A stretch of 64,000 bases of DNA, from assembly GCF_004681125.1 (NCBI RefSeq), contig NZ_SIHO01000001.1, forward strand, positions 507,149 to 571,148, written 5' to 3'. Origin of the DNA: Glacieibacterium arshaanense (GTDB lineage: Bacteria; Pseudomonadota; Alphaproteobacteria; Sphingomonadales; Sphingomonadaceae). The notes under the pieces were generated by a model. It did not search any database. It saw only the letters and a program-made list of their open reading frames with translations, and was not told where the DNA came from. How positions within the stretch are numbered: position 1 is the first letter of the stretch; the number at the start of each line of letters is the position of its first letter. This document shows positions 26,079-34,518 of this stretch, one piece after another. Both the position numbers and the translations under genes were made by a program.

Positions 26079-26986
26079 GCGCACCGCCGTCGCCGCGCGC
26101 AACTGCCGCCATTCTCGTCGCGGTGCGGCAGGCGGCCGACCTGCTGTGCGACCGCTGGACGCTGATGCTGCTCGCGCTGTTGGCGAATGGCGCAACACGC
26201 TTTGCAGCCCTGGTCGACGGTGGCGTGCCGGCGCGGCTGGCGGCGCTGCGGCTGCGGACGCTGGAAGGTGCCGGGCTGGTGGTCAAGCTGCCGTATTGCC
26301 TGCGGCCGGTGCGCCACGAATACCGCCTGACCCCGGCGGGCGAGGCATTCCTGCCGGTGCTCCACGAAATGCTGCGCTGGGAGGCTGCACACAACGCCAT
26401 GCCACCGCCGGCTGCATTGCTTGGCGGGCGCACCTTGCGCAACGTGATGGCATGTGCGGCATGTGGTGCCGATGCCGATGCGCGCGGCGTCGCGCTGCAG
26501 GTTACCGGCCGCGGCATTGCAGCGCTGCCGGCCAAGCAGCGTGCGACCCGGCGCTCGACGCTCGACAGCGCTGACGGACAGGCATTGCCGTGGCTTGCCG
26601 CCAGCCTCGACATCTTCGGCGACAAATGGGGCATCGAGATCCTCGTCTGCGCCTTCATGCGCGTCCGCCGCTTTGGGGCGCTGCGCGACGCCACCGGCAT
26701 TGCCGCCAACATATTGTCGAACCGGCTTGAGCGGCTGCAGGCGCTCGGGCTGCTGACGCCGGGCGGGGAGGGCTATTGGCTGACGCCGCGCGGGCTCGAC
26801 CTGTACGGCGTGCTCGTCGCAATCCAAAATTGGGCCGATCACTGGCTCGTCGCGCGCACCCGCGCGCCCATTCGGCTGGTGCATCGCAGCTGCGGCGCCG
26901 CCTTCCTGCCGTCGGCATTTTTGCCCGACCCGGCAGTTGCGCACGCATCGGCACTTGCCGTGAGCGTCAACCACGCTATGCGTTGA
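26075..26986 (+). CDS. Tandem HxlR-type transcriptional regulator
   Basis: A 303-residue protein made of two HxlR-like winged helices; single-domain HxlR proteins are usually 110-160 residues. The first half (about 10-115) has LLCDRWTLMLLALLANGATRF...YRLTPAGEAFLPVL; the second (about 175-270) has DIFGDKWGIEILVCAFMRVRRFGAL...YWLTPRGLDLYGVL. Each winged helix is followed by a Cys-containing tail (CAACGADAD and HRSCGAAF) as in some full-length HxlR proteins. The start is GTG 26075, overlapping the DUF3237 stop. It likely controls the local Rieske/acyl-CoA synthetase genes; a single chain with two DNA-binding halves could bind as a pseudo-dimer. Its target is inferred from position only. Confidence 0.85.
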   Translation: MSAPPSPRATAAILVAVRQAADLLCDRWTLMLLALLANGATRFAALVDGGVPARLAALRLRTLEGAGLVVKLPYCLRPVRHEYRLTPAGEAFLPVLHEMLRWEAAHNAMPPPAALLGGRTLRNVMACAACGADADARGVALQVTGRGIAALPAKQRATRRSTLDSADGQALPWLAASLDIFGDKWGIEILVCAFMRVRRFGALRDATGIAANILSNRLERLQALGLLTPGGEGYWLTPRGLDLYGVLVAIQNWADHWLVARTRAPIRLVHRSCGAAFLPSAFLPDPAVAHASALAVSVNHAMR

Positions 26987-27034
26987 CGGTCGAACCGGAA
27001 AACCGGTCGCTTATCAGTCAATGGGGAACTCGCC

Positions 27035-28720
27035 ATGCATTATGCGGAACTGGCGCAAGCGCGCGCCGAACTGACCGGCCCGGGCGGAACATTCGAGATC
27101 GAGGAGGTCGAGGTCCTCGGCCAGCGCCTGCGCAACTACAAGAATGCACCGCCGAGCGTCCGCGAATTCTGGCTGTCGACCGCCGCGTTCGCCGACCGCC
27201 CCTACCTTGTTTATGGCGACGAGACGCTGACCTATGCCCAGACGCACGCCAAGGCCGATGCGGTGGCGGCGTGGCTGCTGGCCCACGGCGTCAAGCCCGG
27301 CGACCGCGTTGCGGTTGCCATGCGCAACTTCCCCGAATGGATGGTGATCTACTGGGCGTGCGTGTCGGTGGGTGTGGCGGTTGTCGGTATGAACGCCTGG
27401 TGGACGACTGACGAGATGGCCTATGCGCTCGGCGACTCGGCGCCCAAGGTGCTGTTCCTCGATGACGAGCGGCTGGTACGCGTGCAGGCGCGGCCCGACA
27501 TGGTGGCGGGCATCAAACTCGTCGGCGTGCGGCTGGTGGCTGCGCATCCCGGCATCACACCCTGGGACGATGTCGTCGCCAACGGCGGCGCGATGCCCGA
27601 TGTCGCGGTCGACCCCGAAGCTGACGCTTGCATTTTCTACACCAGCGGCACCACCGGCAACCCGAAGGGTGCGCAGCTGACGCACCGCGGTTGCGTCGCG
27701 AACCTGTTCAACCTGATGTACGCTGGCGCTTCGACAGCGCGTGCCATGCAGCTGGCGACCGGGCTTGAACCCCCGGCGGAAGCGCCGATCCCGGTGACGC
27801 TGATCACGACGCCGCTGTTCCACGTCACCGCGAACAACTGCGGTGCCTATGCAACGACGGCGGCGGGCGGCAAGCTGGTGATGATGTACCGCTGGGATGC
27901 CGGCGAGGCGTTGAAGCTAATCGCGCGCGAGCGTGTGTCGTCGATGAGCGGCGTGCCGGTGATGGCGCGCGAGCTGATCAATCATCCCGACTTCCTGACC
28001 AGCGACACCAGCAGCCTCGTGGCGCTGGCCGGCGGCGGCGCGCAGGTGCCACCCGACCTGGTGCTCAAGATCGAGGACAAGGTCTCCACCGCACGCCCCG
28101 GCACCGGCTACGGCATGACCGAAACCTGCGGCATCATCACCTCGGTTTCGGGCGACTTCTTCGTCGACAAACCTGACACCGCAGGGCCGTCGATGCCCAA
28201 CTTCGAAGCCAAATGCGTTGATGATGATGGCAACACCGTGCCGCCCGGCGCCATCGGCGAGCTGTGGGTCAAGGGTTCGTCGGTCATCAAGGGCTACATC
28301 AACCGCCCCGATGCCACCGCCGCATCGATCACCGATGGGTGGCTGCACACCGGCGACATCGCGCGCATCGACGAAAACGGCTTTATCTTCATCGTCGATC
28401 GCAAGAAGGATATGGTGCTGCGCGGCGGCGAGAACGTCTATTGCGCCGAAGTTGAAGCCACCGTCTATCGCCACGCCGCGATCGCCGAATGCTGCGTGTT
28501 CGGCGTTGCTGACGAGCGACTGGGCGAGGAAGTTGGCGTCGCTGTGGTGCTCAAGCCGGGCGAGGTGCTGTCGGACACCGAGCTTCGCGAGCATTGCGCG
28601 GTGCTGATCGCCAAGCACAAGGTGCCGCGGTATGTGTGGTTTTTGGACGAGCCGCTGCCGCGCAACGCCAGCGGCAAGTTCCTGAAGCGCGAGTTGCGCG
28701 ACCGGCTAAGCCCGGCCTGA
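27035..28720 (+). CDS. AMP-dependent acyl-CoA synthetase/ligase
   Basis: A 561-residue class I adenylate-forming enzyme. The P-loop-like motif FYTSGTTGNPKGAQ, GYGMTETCG (A5), WLHTGDIARIDENGFIFIVDRKKDM (A7-A8) and the catalytic Lys near RNASGKFLKRELR (A10) are all present, so the enzyme looks complete. It would activate a carboxylic acid with ATP and join it to CoA. The substrate, fatty or aromatic, is not determined by sequence. It follows DUF3237 and the HxlR regulator by 48 nt and probably belongs to that unit. A GC-rich hairpin follows the stop. Confidence 0.92.
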   Translation: MHYAELAQARAELTGPGGTFEIEEVEVLGQRLRNYKNAPPSVREFWLSTAAFADRPYLVYGDETLTYAQTHAKADAVAAWLLAHGVKPGDRVAVAMRNFPEWMVIYWACVSVGVAVVGMNAWWTTDEMAYALGDSAPKVLFLDDERLVRVQARPDMVAGIKLVGVRLVAAHPGITPWDDVVANGGAMPDVAVDPEADACIFYTSGTTGNPKGAQLTHRGCVANLFNLMYAGASTARAMQLATGLEPPAEAPIPVTLITTPLFHVTANNCGAYATTAAGGKLVMMYRWDAGEALKLIARERVSSMSGVPVMARELINHPDFLTSDTSSLVALAGGGAQVPPDLVLKIEDKVSTARPGTGYGMTETCGIITSVSGDFFVDKPDTAGPSMPNFEAKCVDDDGNTVPPGAIGELWVKGSSVIKGYINRPDATAASITDGWLHTGDIARIDENGFIFIVDRKKDMVLRGGENVYCAEVEATVYRHAAIAECCVFGVADERLGEEVGVAVVLKPGEVLSDTELREHCAVLIAKHKVPRYVWFLDEPLPRNASGKFLKRELRDRLSPA

Positions 28721-28725
28721 CCTGA

Positions 28726-28767
28726 CCTCCCTCCCCCTTGCAGGGAGGGCGACTCGCGGAACGCGAG
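28726..28767 (+). terminator. Hairpins after the acyl-CoA synthetase gene
   Basis: CCTCCCT (28726-28732) pairs with AGGGAGG (28742-28748) across a 9-nt loop, followed directly by CTCGCG-GAA-CGCGAG (28753-28767). No T run follows, so this may be a factor-dependent or repeat-derived end rather than a classic intrinsic terminator. Such CTCCC...GGGAG intergenic sequences with a GTGGGGG tail are common in alphaproteobacterial genomes. Confidence 0.4.
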
Positions 28768-28800
28768 CGGGGTGGGGGTTGGCCCTTGGCGCCGGGAGTA

Positions 28801-28942
28801 GGGAAGCAAAGAAGAGCGTCGTGGCAAAGCCACGCCGTCGAACGGGTTCGTCGGCCGAGGCCTCCGCCCCGCCGGCCGGGCGCTTCGCCGAGTCTGCGCG
28901 CAAGGCCAAAATTGCGAAGGGCAATTTTGGCCTTGCGCGCAG
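28801..28942 (-). repeat. Two-hairpin structured element, copy A, after rnpB
   Basis: Read on the minus strand, directly after the RNase P RNA, a 22-bp perfect stem (28921-28942 with 28894-28915, 5-nt loop CCTTC) is followed by GCGCCCGGCCGGCGGGG, GAACCCGTTCGAC, then GTGGC-TTT-GCCAC (28821-28833) and CTCTTCTTTGC. The order matches copy B at 21259-21391, which also follows a gene 3' end in the same sense. It likely terminates or processes the rnpB transcript. Confidence 0.65.
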
Positions 28943-28949
28943 CCGGCTC

Positions 28950-29332
<383 letters not shown>

Positions 29333-29340
29333 GAAATCCC

Positions 29341-29369
29341 CGTCTAGGCGTGCCGGCGCCCCTTGCCAA
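29341..29369 (-). promoter_or_regulatory. Candidate sigma-70 promoter of rnpB
   Basis: On the minus strand TTGGCA (29364-29369) and TAGACG (29341-29346) are separated by 17 nt. The -10 ends about 8 nt before the predicted 5' end of the RNA at 29332, the expected distance. The -10 is a weak match, so this is a positional guess. Confidence 0.45.
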
Positions 29370-29420
29370 GCGCCACGTCGCACGGCAAAGCGCGGGACAA
29401 GCCCCAAGCGGAGACCCGAC

Positions 29421-29663
29421 ATGCGTGCGCTGCTGATTGCTACACTGCTGCTGCTGCCCGCCTGCTCGACCATGCGGGACGCCGCCGCCAAGCAGCGCGA
29501 ACTCGCCGAACACGGGATTCCGGGCGTCACCACCGCCGCTGCCTATGAAGCCGCGAACCCTACCGAACCGGCAGCGGCACCGCCCGCCGACAAGACCAAG
29601 GCTCTGCCAAGCGGGCTGGGTGGCGATAAGGAAAACGCCGCGCACTTGCCGCCGCCGCAGTAA
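29421..29663 (+). CDS. Small lipoprotein
   Basis: An 80-residue protein with a short signal peptide and lipobox: RALLIATLLLLPACST, cleavage before Cys15. The mature part is short, Ala/Pro-rich and probably disordered, ending in LPPPQ. GGAGA lies 9 nt before ATG 29421. It is divergent from rnpB. An in-frame ATG at 29109 would overlap rnpB and is rejected. Lack of an Asp after the lipid-carrying Cys suggests outer membrane sorting. Function unknown. Confidence 0.75.
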   Translation: MRALLIATLLLLPACSTMRDAAAKQRELAEHGIPGVTTAAAYEAANPTEPAAAPPADKTKALPSGLGGDKENAAHLPPPQ

Positions 29664-29670
29664 AGCGAAG

Positions 29671-29760
29671 GGCCTCCGGCGGGCAGGGGCTTGCCCCTGC
29701 ACCCAGTTATCATACGCTCTTCAAATGGGTGCAGGCCTCAGGCCTGCCCGCCGGAGGCCC
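29671..29760. repeat. Inverted-repeat element, copy 1
   Basis: GGCCTCCGGCGGGCA (29671-29685) pairs with TGCCCGCCGGAGGCC (29745-29759). Inside each arm is a second palindrome: GCAGGGGC-TT-GCCCCTGC (29683-29700) on the left and GCAGGCCT-C-AGGCCTGC (29731-29747) on the right. It fills the space between two convergent genes, ending just before the stop of the amidase, so it probably acts as a two-way terminator. Confidence 0.8.
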
Positions 29761-30432
29761 CTAACCTGCCACTAGAATGCTGCGAAGCAGCGTCCGGCAC
29801 TCAGCATCGATGACACCGTCGATCTTCGCCGGCCGGAACCGGCGCTGGAATGCGACAACCGCGGCGTGCGCGTCGTCGATGTCATAGCCCCAGCGCTTGA
29901 GCGCGGCGAGGAAGCCGATGTCGTACCAATTCGGGTCGAAGCCATCGGTCGGGATCGGTGTGGCGAGGCCGGCGCGGGCCAGGCGGGGCCAGTCGAACAG
30001 TTCGCCGGGGTCCTGCTTGCGCGCCGGGGCGATATCGCTATGGCCGACGACCATGCAGGTGGAGATCTTGTAGCGGTGCGCGATATCGGAGACCAAGGCC
30101 TCGACAGCGGCCATCTGCAGCTCGGGGAAGGGGCGGTAGCCGAATTCGTGGCCCGGGTTGACGATCTCGATGCCGATGCTGGCGCTGTTGACATCCATGA
30201 TGCCGCGCCACTCGCTGCGGCCGGCGTGCCAGGCGCGATTGGCCTCATCGACCATACGGACGATTTGCCCGTCTTCGGCGACGACATAGTGCGCCGAGAC
30301 TTTGGCGGCCGGGTCGGCGAGGCGGTCGAGCGCGGCCTGCGCGGTTTCCATACCGGTATAGTGCAGCACGATCATCGAGATGGGGAAACGGCGTTGGTCG
30401 AAGTTGGGGCTCGGCAGGTCGATGAAATTCAT
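29761..30432 (-). CDS. N-acetylmuramoyl-L-alanine amidase (AmpD-like)
   Basis: A 223-residue amidase_2 family enzyme that cuts the bond between MurNAc and the peptide stem. Zinc ligands are likely His in MIVLHYTGM, His in NRAWHAGRS region and Asp in KQDPGELF; GHSDIAPARKQDPG is a strong signature. The C-terminus (LAALKRWGYDIDD...VVAFQRRFRP.. DGVIDAECRTLL) is a peptidoglycan-binding-like domain, as in AmiD-type amidases. There is no signal peptide, which points to cytoplasmic recycling of anhydro-muropeptides. ATG 30432 shares ATGA with the stop of the upstream transporter gene. Confidence 0.9.
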   Translation of the reverse strand: MNFIDLPSPNFDQRRFPISMIVLHYTGMETAQAALDRLADPAAKVSAHYVVAEDGQIVRMVDEANRAWHAGRSEWRGIMDVNSASIGIEIVNPGHEFGYRPFPELQMAAVEALVSDIAHRYKISTCMVVGHSDIAPARKQDPGELFDWPRLARAGLATPIPTDGFDPNWYDIGFLAALKRWGYDIDDAHAAVVAFQRRFRPAKIDGVIDAECRTLLRSILVAG

Positions 30433-31304
30433 GCCAGCACCTCGACTTCGGGCGCGTTCGCGGTGCGCAAGGTGATGATAGCGATGCCGATCATCGTCAA
30501 GATGCCGCCGATGACCATTTCGATGGTGACCGGCGTGCCGAGCACGACGGTCGCGACGATGACCGATAGCAGCGGCGTCGGCAGCGTCATCGGCGACACC
30601 ATGCTGACCGGATAGTGGCGGAACAGATACGACATACCGGCATGGCCGATAACCGATGCGCCAAGCGCCGAATAGGCCAGCCAGCCCCAGATATTCGGGG
30701 CGATGGCCCCGACTTGCATGATCGCGCCAGGCTCCTCGACATAACTCGCCGCGCCGAGGAGCGGGATGCTGATCAGTGCCAGCCAACCATGAACGTTGAG
30801 CGGGTTGAGGTCGCGCAGCGACCGGAACAGCAGCGTGCCGACCGCCCAGCAGAACGTGCCGGCGATGGTCAGCAATATGGCGATACGCTCGTCAAAGATG
30901 CGCGGATCGAAAACCATCACCGCAACCCCCAGGAACGACAACACAATCCCGAGCATCCGCACCCAGCGGATGCGTTCGCGGTAGAAGATGATCGCCAGCA
31001 ACAAGCTGAACGGCACGCCGAGTTGGCCGGCAATCGCCAGCGCCGACACATTGTACGCTGCCTTGAACGACATCGCGCCGAGGCCCATGGCCAGCGCCCC
31101 GGCAATAACGCCGGTGATCCCGATCAGCCGCATCCGGCCCGGTACCCAGCGCATGAATGGCAGGCACGCGGCCAGCACGATGCCATAGCGGATTGCCACC
31201 GCGAGCAACGGCGGCACCGCATTGACGCTGAACTTGATCGCCACCGTATTGAAGGCCCAGATGCAGTCTATCAGCAGGATGAAGGCGATGTGGATCGGTT
31301 TCAT
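30429..31304 (-). CDS. EamA/DMT-family transporter
   Basis: A 291-residue inner membrane protein with ten predicted helices in two EamA halves of five. The first half has IWAFNTVAIKFSV and AYNVSALAIAGQLGVPFSLLLA, the second CWAVGTLLFRSL and MTLPTPLLSVIVATVVLG. Such proteins export amino acids, nucleosides or other metabolites; the substrate is unknown. The start overlaps the stop of the DnaJ-domain gene (31301), and the stop overlaps the amidase start, so three or more genes are read together leftward. Confidence 0.9.
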   Translation of the reverse strand: MKPIHIAFILLIDCIWAFNTVAIKFSVNAVPPLLAVAIRYGIVLAACLPFMRWVPGRMRLIGITGVIAGALAMGLGAMSFKAAYNVSALAIAGQLGVPFSLLLAIIFYRERIRWVRMLGIVLSFLGVAVMVFDPRIFDERIAILLTIAGTFCWAVGTLLFRSLRDLNPLNVHGWLALISIPLLGAASYVEEPGAIMQVGAIAPNIWGWLAYSALGASVIGHAGMSYLFRHYPVSMVSPMTLPTPLLSVIVATVVLGTPVTIEMVIGGILTMIGIAIITLRTANAPEVEVLA

Positions 31305-32038
31305 GCAGCGCCCTTTGGCATGATTGCAGCATAAGCTGCGTTGAGCGCCGCCATGCGCGCTTCGGCGACCTTGATGAATTCGAGCGGCGTGCCATCGGCC
31401 ATGTGGCGATCGGGATGCGTGGTCTTGACCAGCGCGCGATAGGCAGCGCGCACGACTTCCGGGGCTGCGCCGGGTTCGATGCCGAGTACGGCGTAGGGGT
31501 CATCGCGCCCGATACCATCGCCGCTCGGCAGATGCCGCGCCCGAATGCGGGCGTATTCGGCGGGCGTAAACCCCAGCCGCGTCGCCACAGCATCGAGATA
31601 GGCGAGCTCGTCGGGGTGGATGCCGTCGGTCTTGGCAATCAGCAGCAGCGCTTCGAGCAGGTCTTCGAGCACCGGCGTGCCGCGGCCGAGCAGCGCGGCG
31701 GCCTGATCGGCATAGGCTTCGAAGCCGGCGGTCGAGCCTTGCGCCAGCCGGTAGAAGCGCGTGGCGTTGCTGCGTTCGGCTTCAGGCACCTGGAACAGCC
31801 GCTGGAAGGTGGCGAACTCCGCGTCGGTGGCATCGCCGTCAGCGCGCGCCATTTTGGCCGCGAGCGCAATCGCCGCGATGGTAAACGCCACCTGGCGCCG
31901 CGCGGCGCTGGTCGCGCTGCCGCGCTGCTGTAACGCCAGATCGGCAGCGCCGCCCGCCGCGGCGCCGGCAAGCGCACCGAGCGGGCCGCCGAGCAGCAGC
32001 CCGGCAGCCGTGCCGATGAGCGTGCCCCAGATGGCCAT
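31301..32038 (-). CDS. DjlA-like protein with TerB and J domains
   Basis: A 245-residue protein. A glycine- and alanine-rich N-terminal segment (LIGTAAGLLLGGPLGALAGAAAGG, with the break after position 20) is probably a membrane anchor, as in DjlA. A TerB-like helical domain follows (AAKMARADGDATDAEFATFQRLF ... LLLIAKTDGIHPDELAYL). The J domain is at the C-terminus: DPYAVLGIEPGAAPEVVRAAYR and the HPD motif in KTTHPDRH. It would recruit DnaK at the inner membrane. It sits 3 nt after chpT and overlaps the exporter gene. Confidence 0.9.
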   Translation of the reverse strand: MAIWGTLIGTAAGLLLGGPLGALAGAAAGGAADLALQQRGSATSAARRQVAFTIAAIALAAKMARADGDATDAEFATFQRLFQVPEAERSNATRFYRLAQGSTAGFEAYADQAAALLGRGTPVLEDLLEALLLIAKTDGIHPDELAYLDAVATRLGFTPAEYARIRARHLPSGDGIGRDDPYAVLGIEPGAAPEVVRAAYRALVKTTHPDRHMADGTPLEFIKVAEARMAALNAAYAAIMPKGAA

Positions 32039-32041
32039 GCG

Positions 32042-32629
32042 CTAGGCGGCGATATCGCCGGAATTATGGACGCGCAGGCGGAGTGTTTGCGGCACGGCGG
32101 TCATCGCCACGCGCTGGCCGTCAACGCCGGCATTGGCGATGACGACTTGCGCCAGTGCGGCACGTGGCGTCACGGCACCGCTGGCGCCGCCGATGGCATC
32201 ATGGACATCGCGGTCGAGACGCAGATTGGGGCCATCGGCCTCGACGAAATCATCGCCAACGGTCAGCTTGCCGCCGCGCGTCAGCGCCTCGCAGGCCACC
32301 AGCGCCAGACCAAGCAGGGTCGCGGCAGCCGGCGCGGCGATCTGATCGCCACTGACCTGCCAATCGAGCGTCACCGCGTTGCGTGCGCTGACCCAGTCGG
32401 CGAGCAGGGCGCGTGCCTCGTGATTGGCGAGCGGGGCTTCGCTCGGCGACAAGATGACACGATACAGGCGCAGCGCGGCAGCCAGACCGCGAGCGCTATC
32501 GCGGATCAGGCCGCGGATTTCGGGGTTGTTGTCGTCTTCGAGCAAATCGAGCGCGGTTGAAATCGCGCCAATCGGACCCGCGAAATCGTGGCAAAGCCGT
32601 CGCGCTACAAGTCCAGCCAATTCAGTCAT
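32042..32629 (-). CDS. chpT: Histidine phosphotransferase ChpT
   Basis: A 195-residue protein that in alphaproteobacteria carries phosphate from CckA to CtrA and CpdR, controlling the cell cycle or motility. RLCHDFAGPIGAISTALDLL with His14 as the phosphorylated residue is the family signature. The rest is a degenerate ATPase-like domain without nucleotide motifs, as expected. ATG 32629 was preferred over 32674, which would add 15 residues before the conserved start. A 188-bp gap upstream must hold its promoter. Confidence 0.9.
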   Translation of the reverse strand: MTELAGLVARRLCHDFAGPIGAISTALDLLEDDNNPEIRGLIRDSARGLAAALRLYRVILSPSEAPLANHEARALLADWVSARNAVTLDWQVSGDQIAAPAAATLLGLALVACEALTRGGKLTVGDDFVEADGPNLRLDRDVHDAIGGASGAVTPRAALAQVVIANAGVDGQRVAMTAVPQTLRLRVHNSGDIAA

Positions 32630-32817
32630 TTGCCTCAACTTCCCCCTGTCGATCCCATGTCGTGGGCCCTGCATGGGAGGCTATGCATGACCAACGGCAG
32701 CACGGGCACTCGCTCATGCCTGACTGGATTGCAACTGCAATCCGTATCAAATCATACCGAAAGATTAAGCGTTATCAGGCTAATGCCATTCAGGCAATTG
32801 CCTGTCGGCACCTGGAC

Positions 32818-33078
32818 TCAGGGGATTGTGCCCGGCGGTTCGTCGGTGTTCGGATTTTCGATTTCCTCATCTTCGAGCAGCCGCAGGCCGAGCGCGGTCA
32901 GCCGGCCGTCACGCATCTGCGTCAATTCGAACTCGATGCGCTGGCCCTCCTCGATGACGTCAAGCCCGGCGACATGCACTGCAGAGACATGGACGAAGGC
33001 ATCGCGCGCGCCGATGTCGGGCCGGATGAAACCGAAGCCCTTGGCGCGGTTGAACCATTTGACGGTGCCGGTGGCCAT
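32818..33078 (-). CDS. Cold-shock domain protein
   Basis: An 86-residue CspA-like protein: ATGTVKWFNRAKGFGFIRPD contains RNP1 (KGFGFI), and DAFVHVSAV is RNP2. The core is one CSD of about 67 residues followed by an acidic tail (LEDEEIENPNTDEPPG) longer than in CspA. It binds single-stranded RNA or DNA. ATG 33078 shares ATGA with the stop of the JAMM gene, so the two are translationally coupled, an unusual partnership. It is followed by 188 nt before chpT. Confidence 0.92.
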   Translation of the reverse strand: MATGTVKWFNRAKGFGFIRPDIGARDAFVHVSAVHVAGLDVIEEGQRIEFELTQMRDGRLTALGLRLLEDEEIENPNTDEPPGTIP

Positions 33079-33497
33079 CAGACGACCACCAGTTCGACCG
33101 GCGCGAAGCGGCCATGCAATGCGCCGCCCGCCACAGCCTGCCAGGCGCACACGCCGGCGGCGCTGACGATGATCCATAATTGACCATCCTCGACCGCGCG
33201 CGCCGCGTCGGTCTTTGAGGGTTCAAGGCTGCCGTTCGGGTGCGAATGATAGTGTCCGATAACGGCTTCACCGTGGCCGCGGGCTTCGCGGTGCTCGCGC
33301 AGCAGCGCCGCCGGGTCGATTTCAAAGCTGCGTTCGGGGTGCGGCGCGACGTTTTTGGTGCTAATGGCGGCGCGTATGGACCCCGCATGACCCAGCAACA
33401 GCCCGCAGGCTTCCAGCGGCGCAGCGCTGCGCGCATGCGCCTGCATCGATTCAAGCGCCACCGTGGCAATCGTGCAACTTGCAATCTGACCATTCAT
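33078..33497 (-). CDS. JAMM/Mov34-family metallopeptidase
   Basis: A 139-residue single-domain JAB protein. The zinc site is complete: Glu29 in LEACGLLLG, HSHP with His84 and His86, and Asp97 in SKTDA, with the conserved Ser before it. Small bacterial JAMM proteins cut ubiquitin-like fold proteins such as ThiS/MoaD or act in cysteine biosynthesis; no such partner is adjacent. The gene begins 18 nt from the divergent rluD, and its stop overlaps the cold-shock start. Its target is unknown. Confidence 0.88.
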   Translation of the reverse strand: MNGQIASCTIATVALESMQAHARSAAPLEACGLLLGHAGSIRAAISTKNVAPHPERSFEIDPAALLREHREARGHGEAVIGHYHSHPNGSLEPSKTDAARAVEDGQLWIIVSAAGVCAWQAVAGGALHGRFAPVELVVV

Positions 33498-33515
33498 CCC
33501 GACATCGGCTAGGCG

Positions 33516-34508
33516 ATGGGGGACAAAATGTCGATGCTTGCTGATTCTGGGGGGCTTGCTGATGCGCCTGCGGAAGTGCGCGTTGCGGTCACGCCCGAAA
33601 TGGCGGGCTGGCGGCTTGACCGGGCGCTCGCCGTCCTGGTGCCGACCTTGTCGCGTGAGCGTCTCAAGGCCTTGATGAGTAGTGGCGCGGTTGCCGGCGC
33701 CAGCGGGTTGCTGCGCGACCCAGCCAAAAAGGCGGTCGCCGGTGACCGGCTGACGGTGACGATCCCGGTGCCGGCGCCGTCGCATTCGGTGGCGCAGGAT
33801 ATCGCGCTCAACGTGGTGTTCGAAGACGCGCATCTGCTGATCGTCGACAAGCCCGCCGGGCTGGTCGTGCATCCGGCCGCAGGCAATCTCGACGGCACTT
33901 TGGTCAACGCGCTGCTGCATCATTGCGCCGGGCGGCTGTCGGGCATCGGCGGCGTGGCGCGGCCGGGCATCGTCCACCGTATCGACAAGGACACGTCGGG
34001 GCTGCTGGTCGTCGCCAAGGACGACCCGACGCATGAGGGCCTGTCGCGGCAATTCGCAGCACACACTGTTGAACGGCTCTACACCGCCGTCGTCTTCGGC
34101 CAGCCGGTGCCGCCCGCCGGGCGCATCGAAGGCGCACTGGCACGCAGCAGCGCCAACCGCCAGAAGATGGCGATCGTCCCCGAAGGCCGCGGCAAGCACG
34201 CCGTCACGCATTACCGGCTGGTGCAACCTTTGCGCGATGCCAGCGTTGTCGAATGCAAGCTTGAAACGGGCCGCACGCATCAGGTGCGTGTTCATATGGC
34301 GTCCATCGGCCACCCCTTACTCGGAGATCCAGCCTATGGACGCACCCGCAGCCAGCATCGTGCCGATCTCGCCGAGCTCGGCTTCGCGCGCCAGGCGCTG
34401 CACGCTGCGACGCTGGGCTTCATCCATCCCATCACCAAAGAAAAAGTTTCTTACCTGAGTCCGCTGCCAGCGGATATACAGGACTTGATTAGTCGTCTTT
34501 CGAACTAA
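33516..34508 (+). CDS. rluD: 23S rRNA pseudouridine synthase, RluA family
   Basis: A 330-residue enzyme with an N-terminal S4 RNA-binding domain (about 28-85: WRLDRALAVLVPTLSRERLKALMSSG) and a C-terminal pseudouridine synthase domain. Catalytic Asp157 lies in HRIDKDTSGL, and CKLETGRTHQVRVHMASIGHPLLGD is the family signature. RluD makes pseudouridines in helix 69 of 23S rRNA. It stands 10 nt before rpoH, an arrangement common in alphaproteobacteria. In-frame ATG codons at 33528 and 33534 are possible later starts. Confidence 0.93.
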   Translation: MGDKMSMLADSGGLADAPAEVRVAVTPEMAGWRLDRALAVLVPTLSRERLKALMSSGAVAGASGLLRDPAKKAVAGDRLTVTIPVPAPSHSVAQDIALNVVFEDAHLLIVDKPAGLVVHPAAGNLDGTLVNALLHHCAGRLSGIGGVARPGIVHRIDKDTSGLLVVAKDDPTHEGLSRQFAAHTVERLYTAVVFGQPVPPAGRIEGALARSSANRQKMAIVPEGRGKHAVTHYRLVQPLRDASVVECKLETGRTHQVRVHMASIGHPLLGDPAYGRTRSQHRADLAELGFARQALHAATLGFIHPITKEKVSYLSPLPADIQDLISRLSN

Positions 34509-34518
34509 GGAATTGCCG

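Noticed and set aside
32765-32780. CtrA-box-like TTAA sequence upstream of chpT
   Set aside because: Only one TTAA half is present; the second half at the required spacing is missing.
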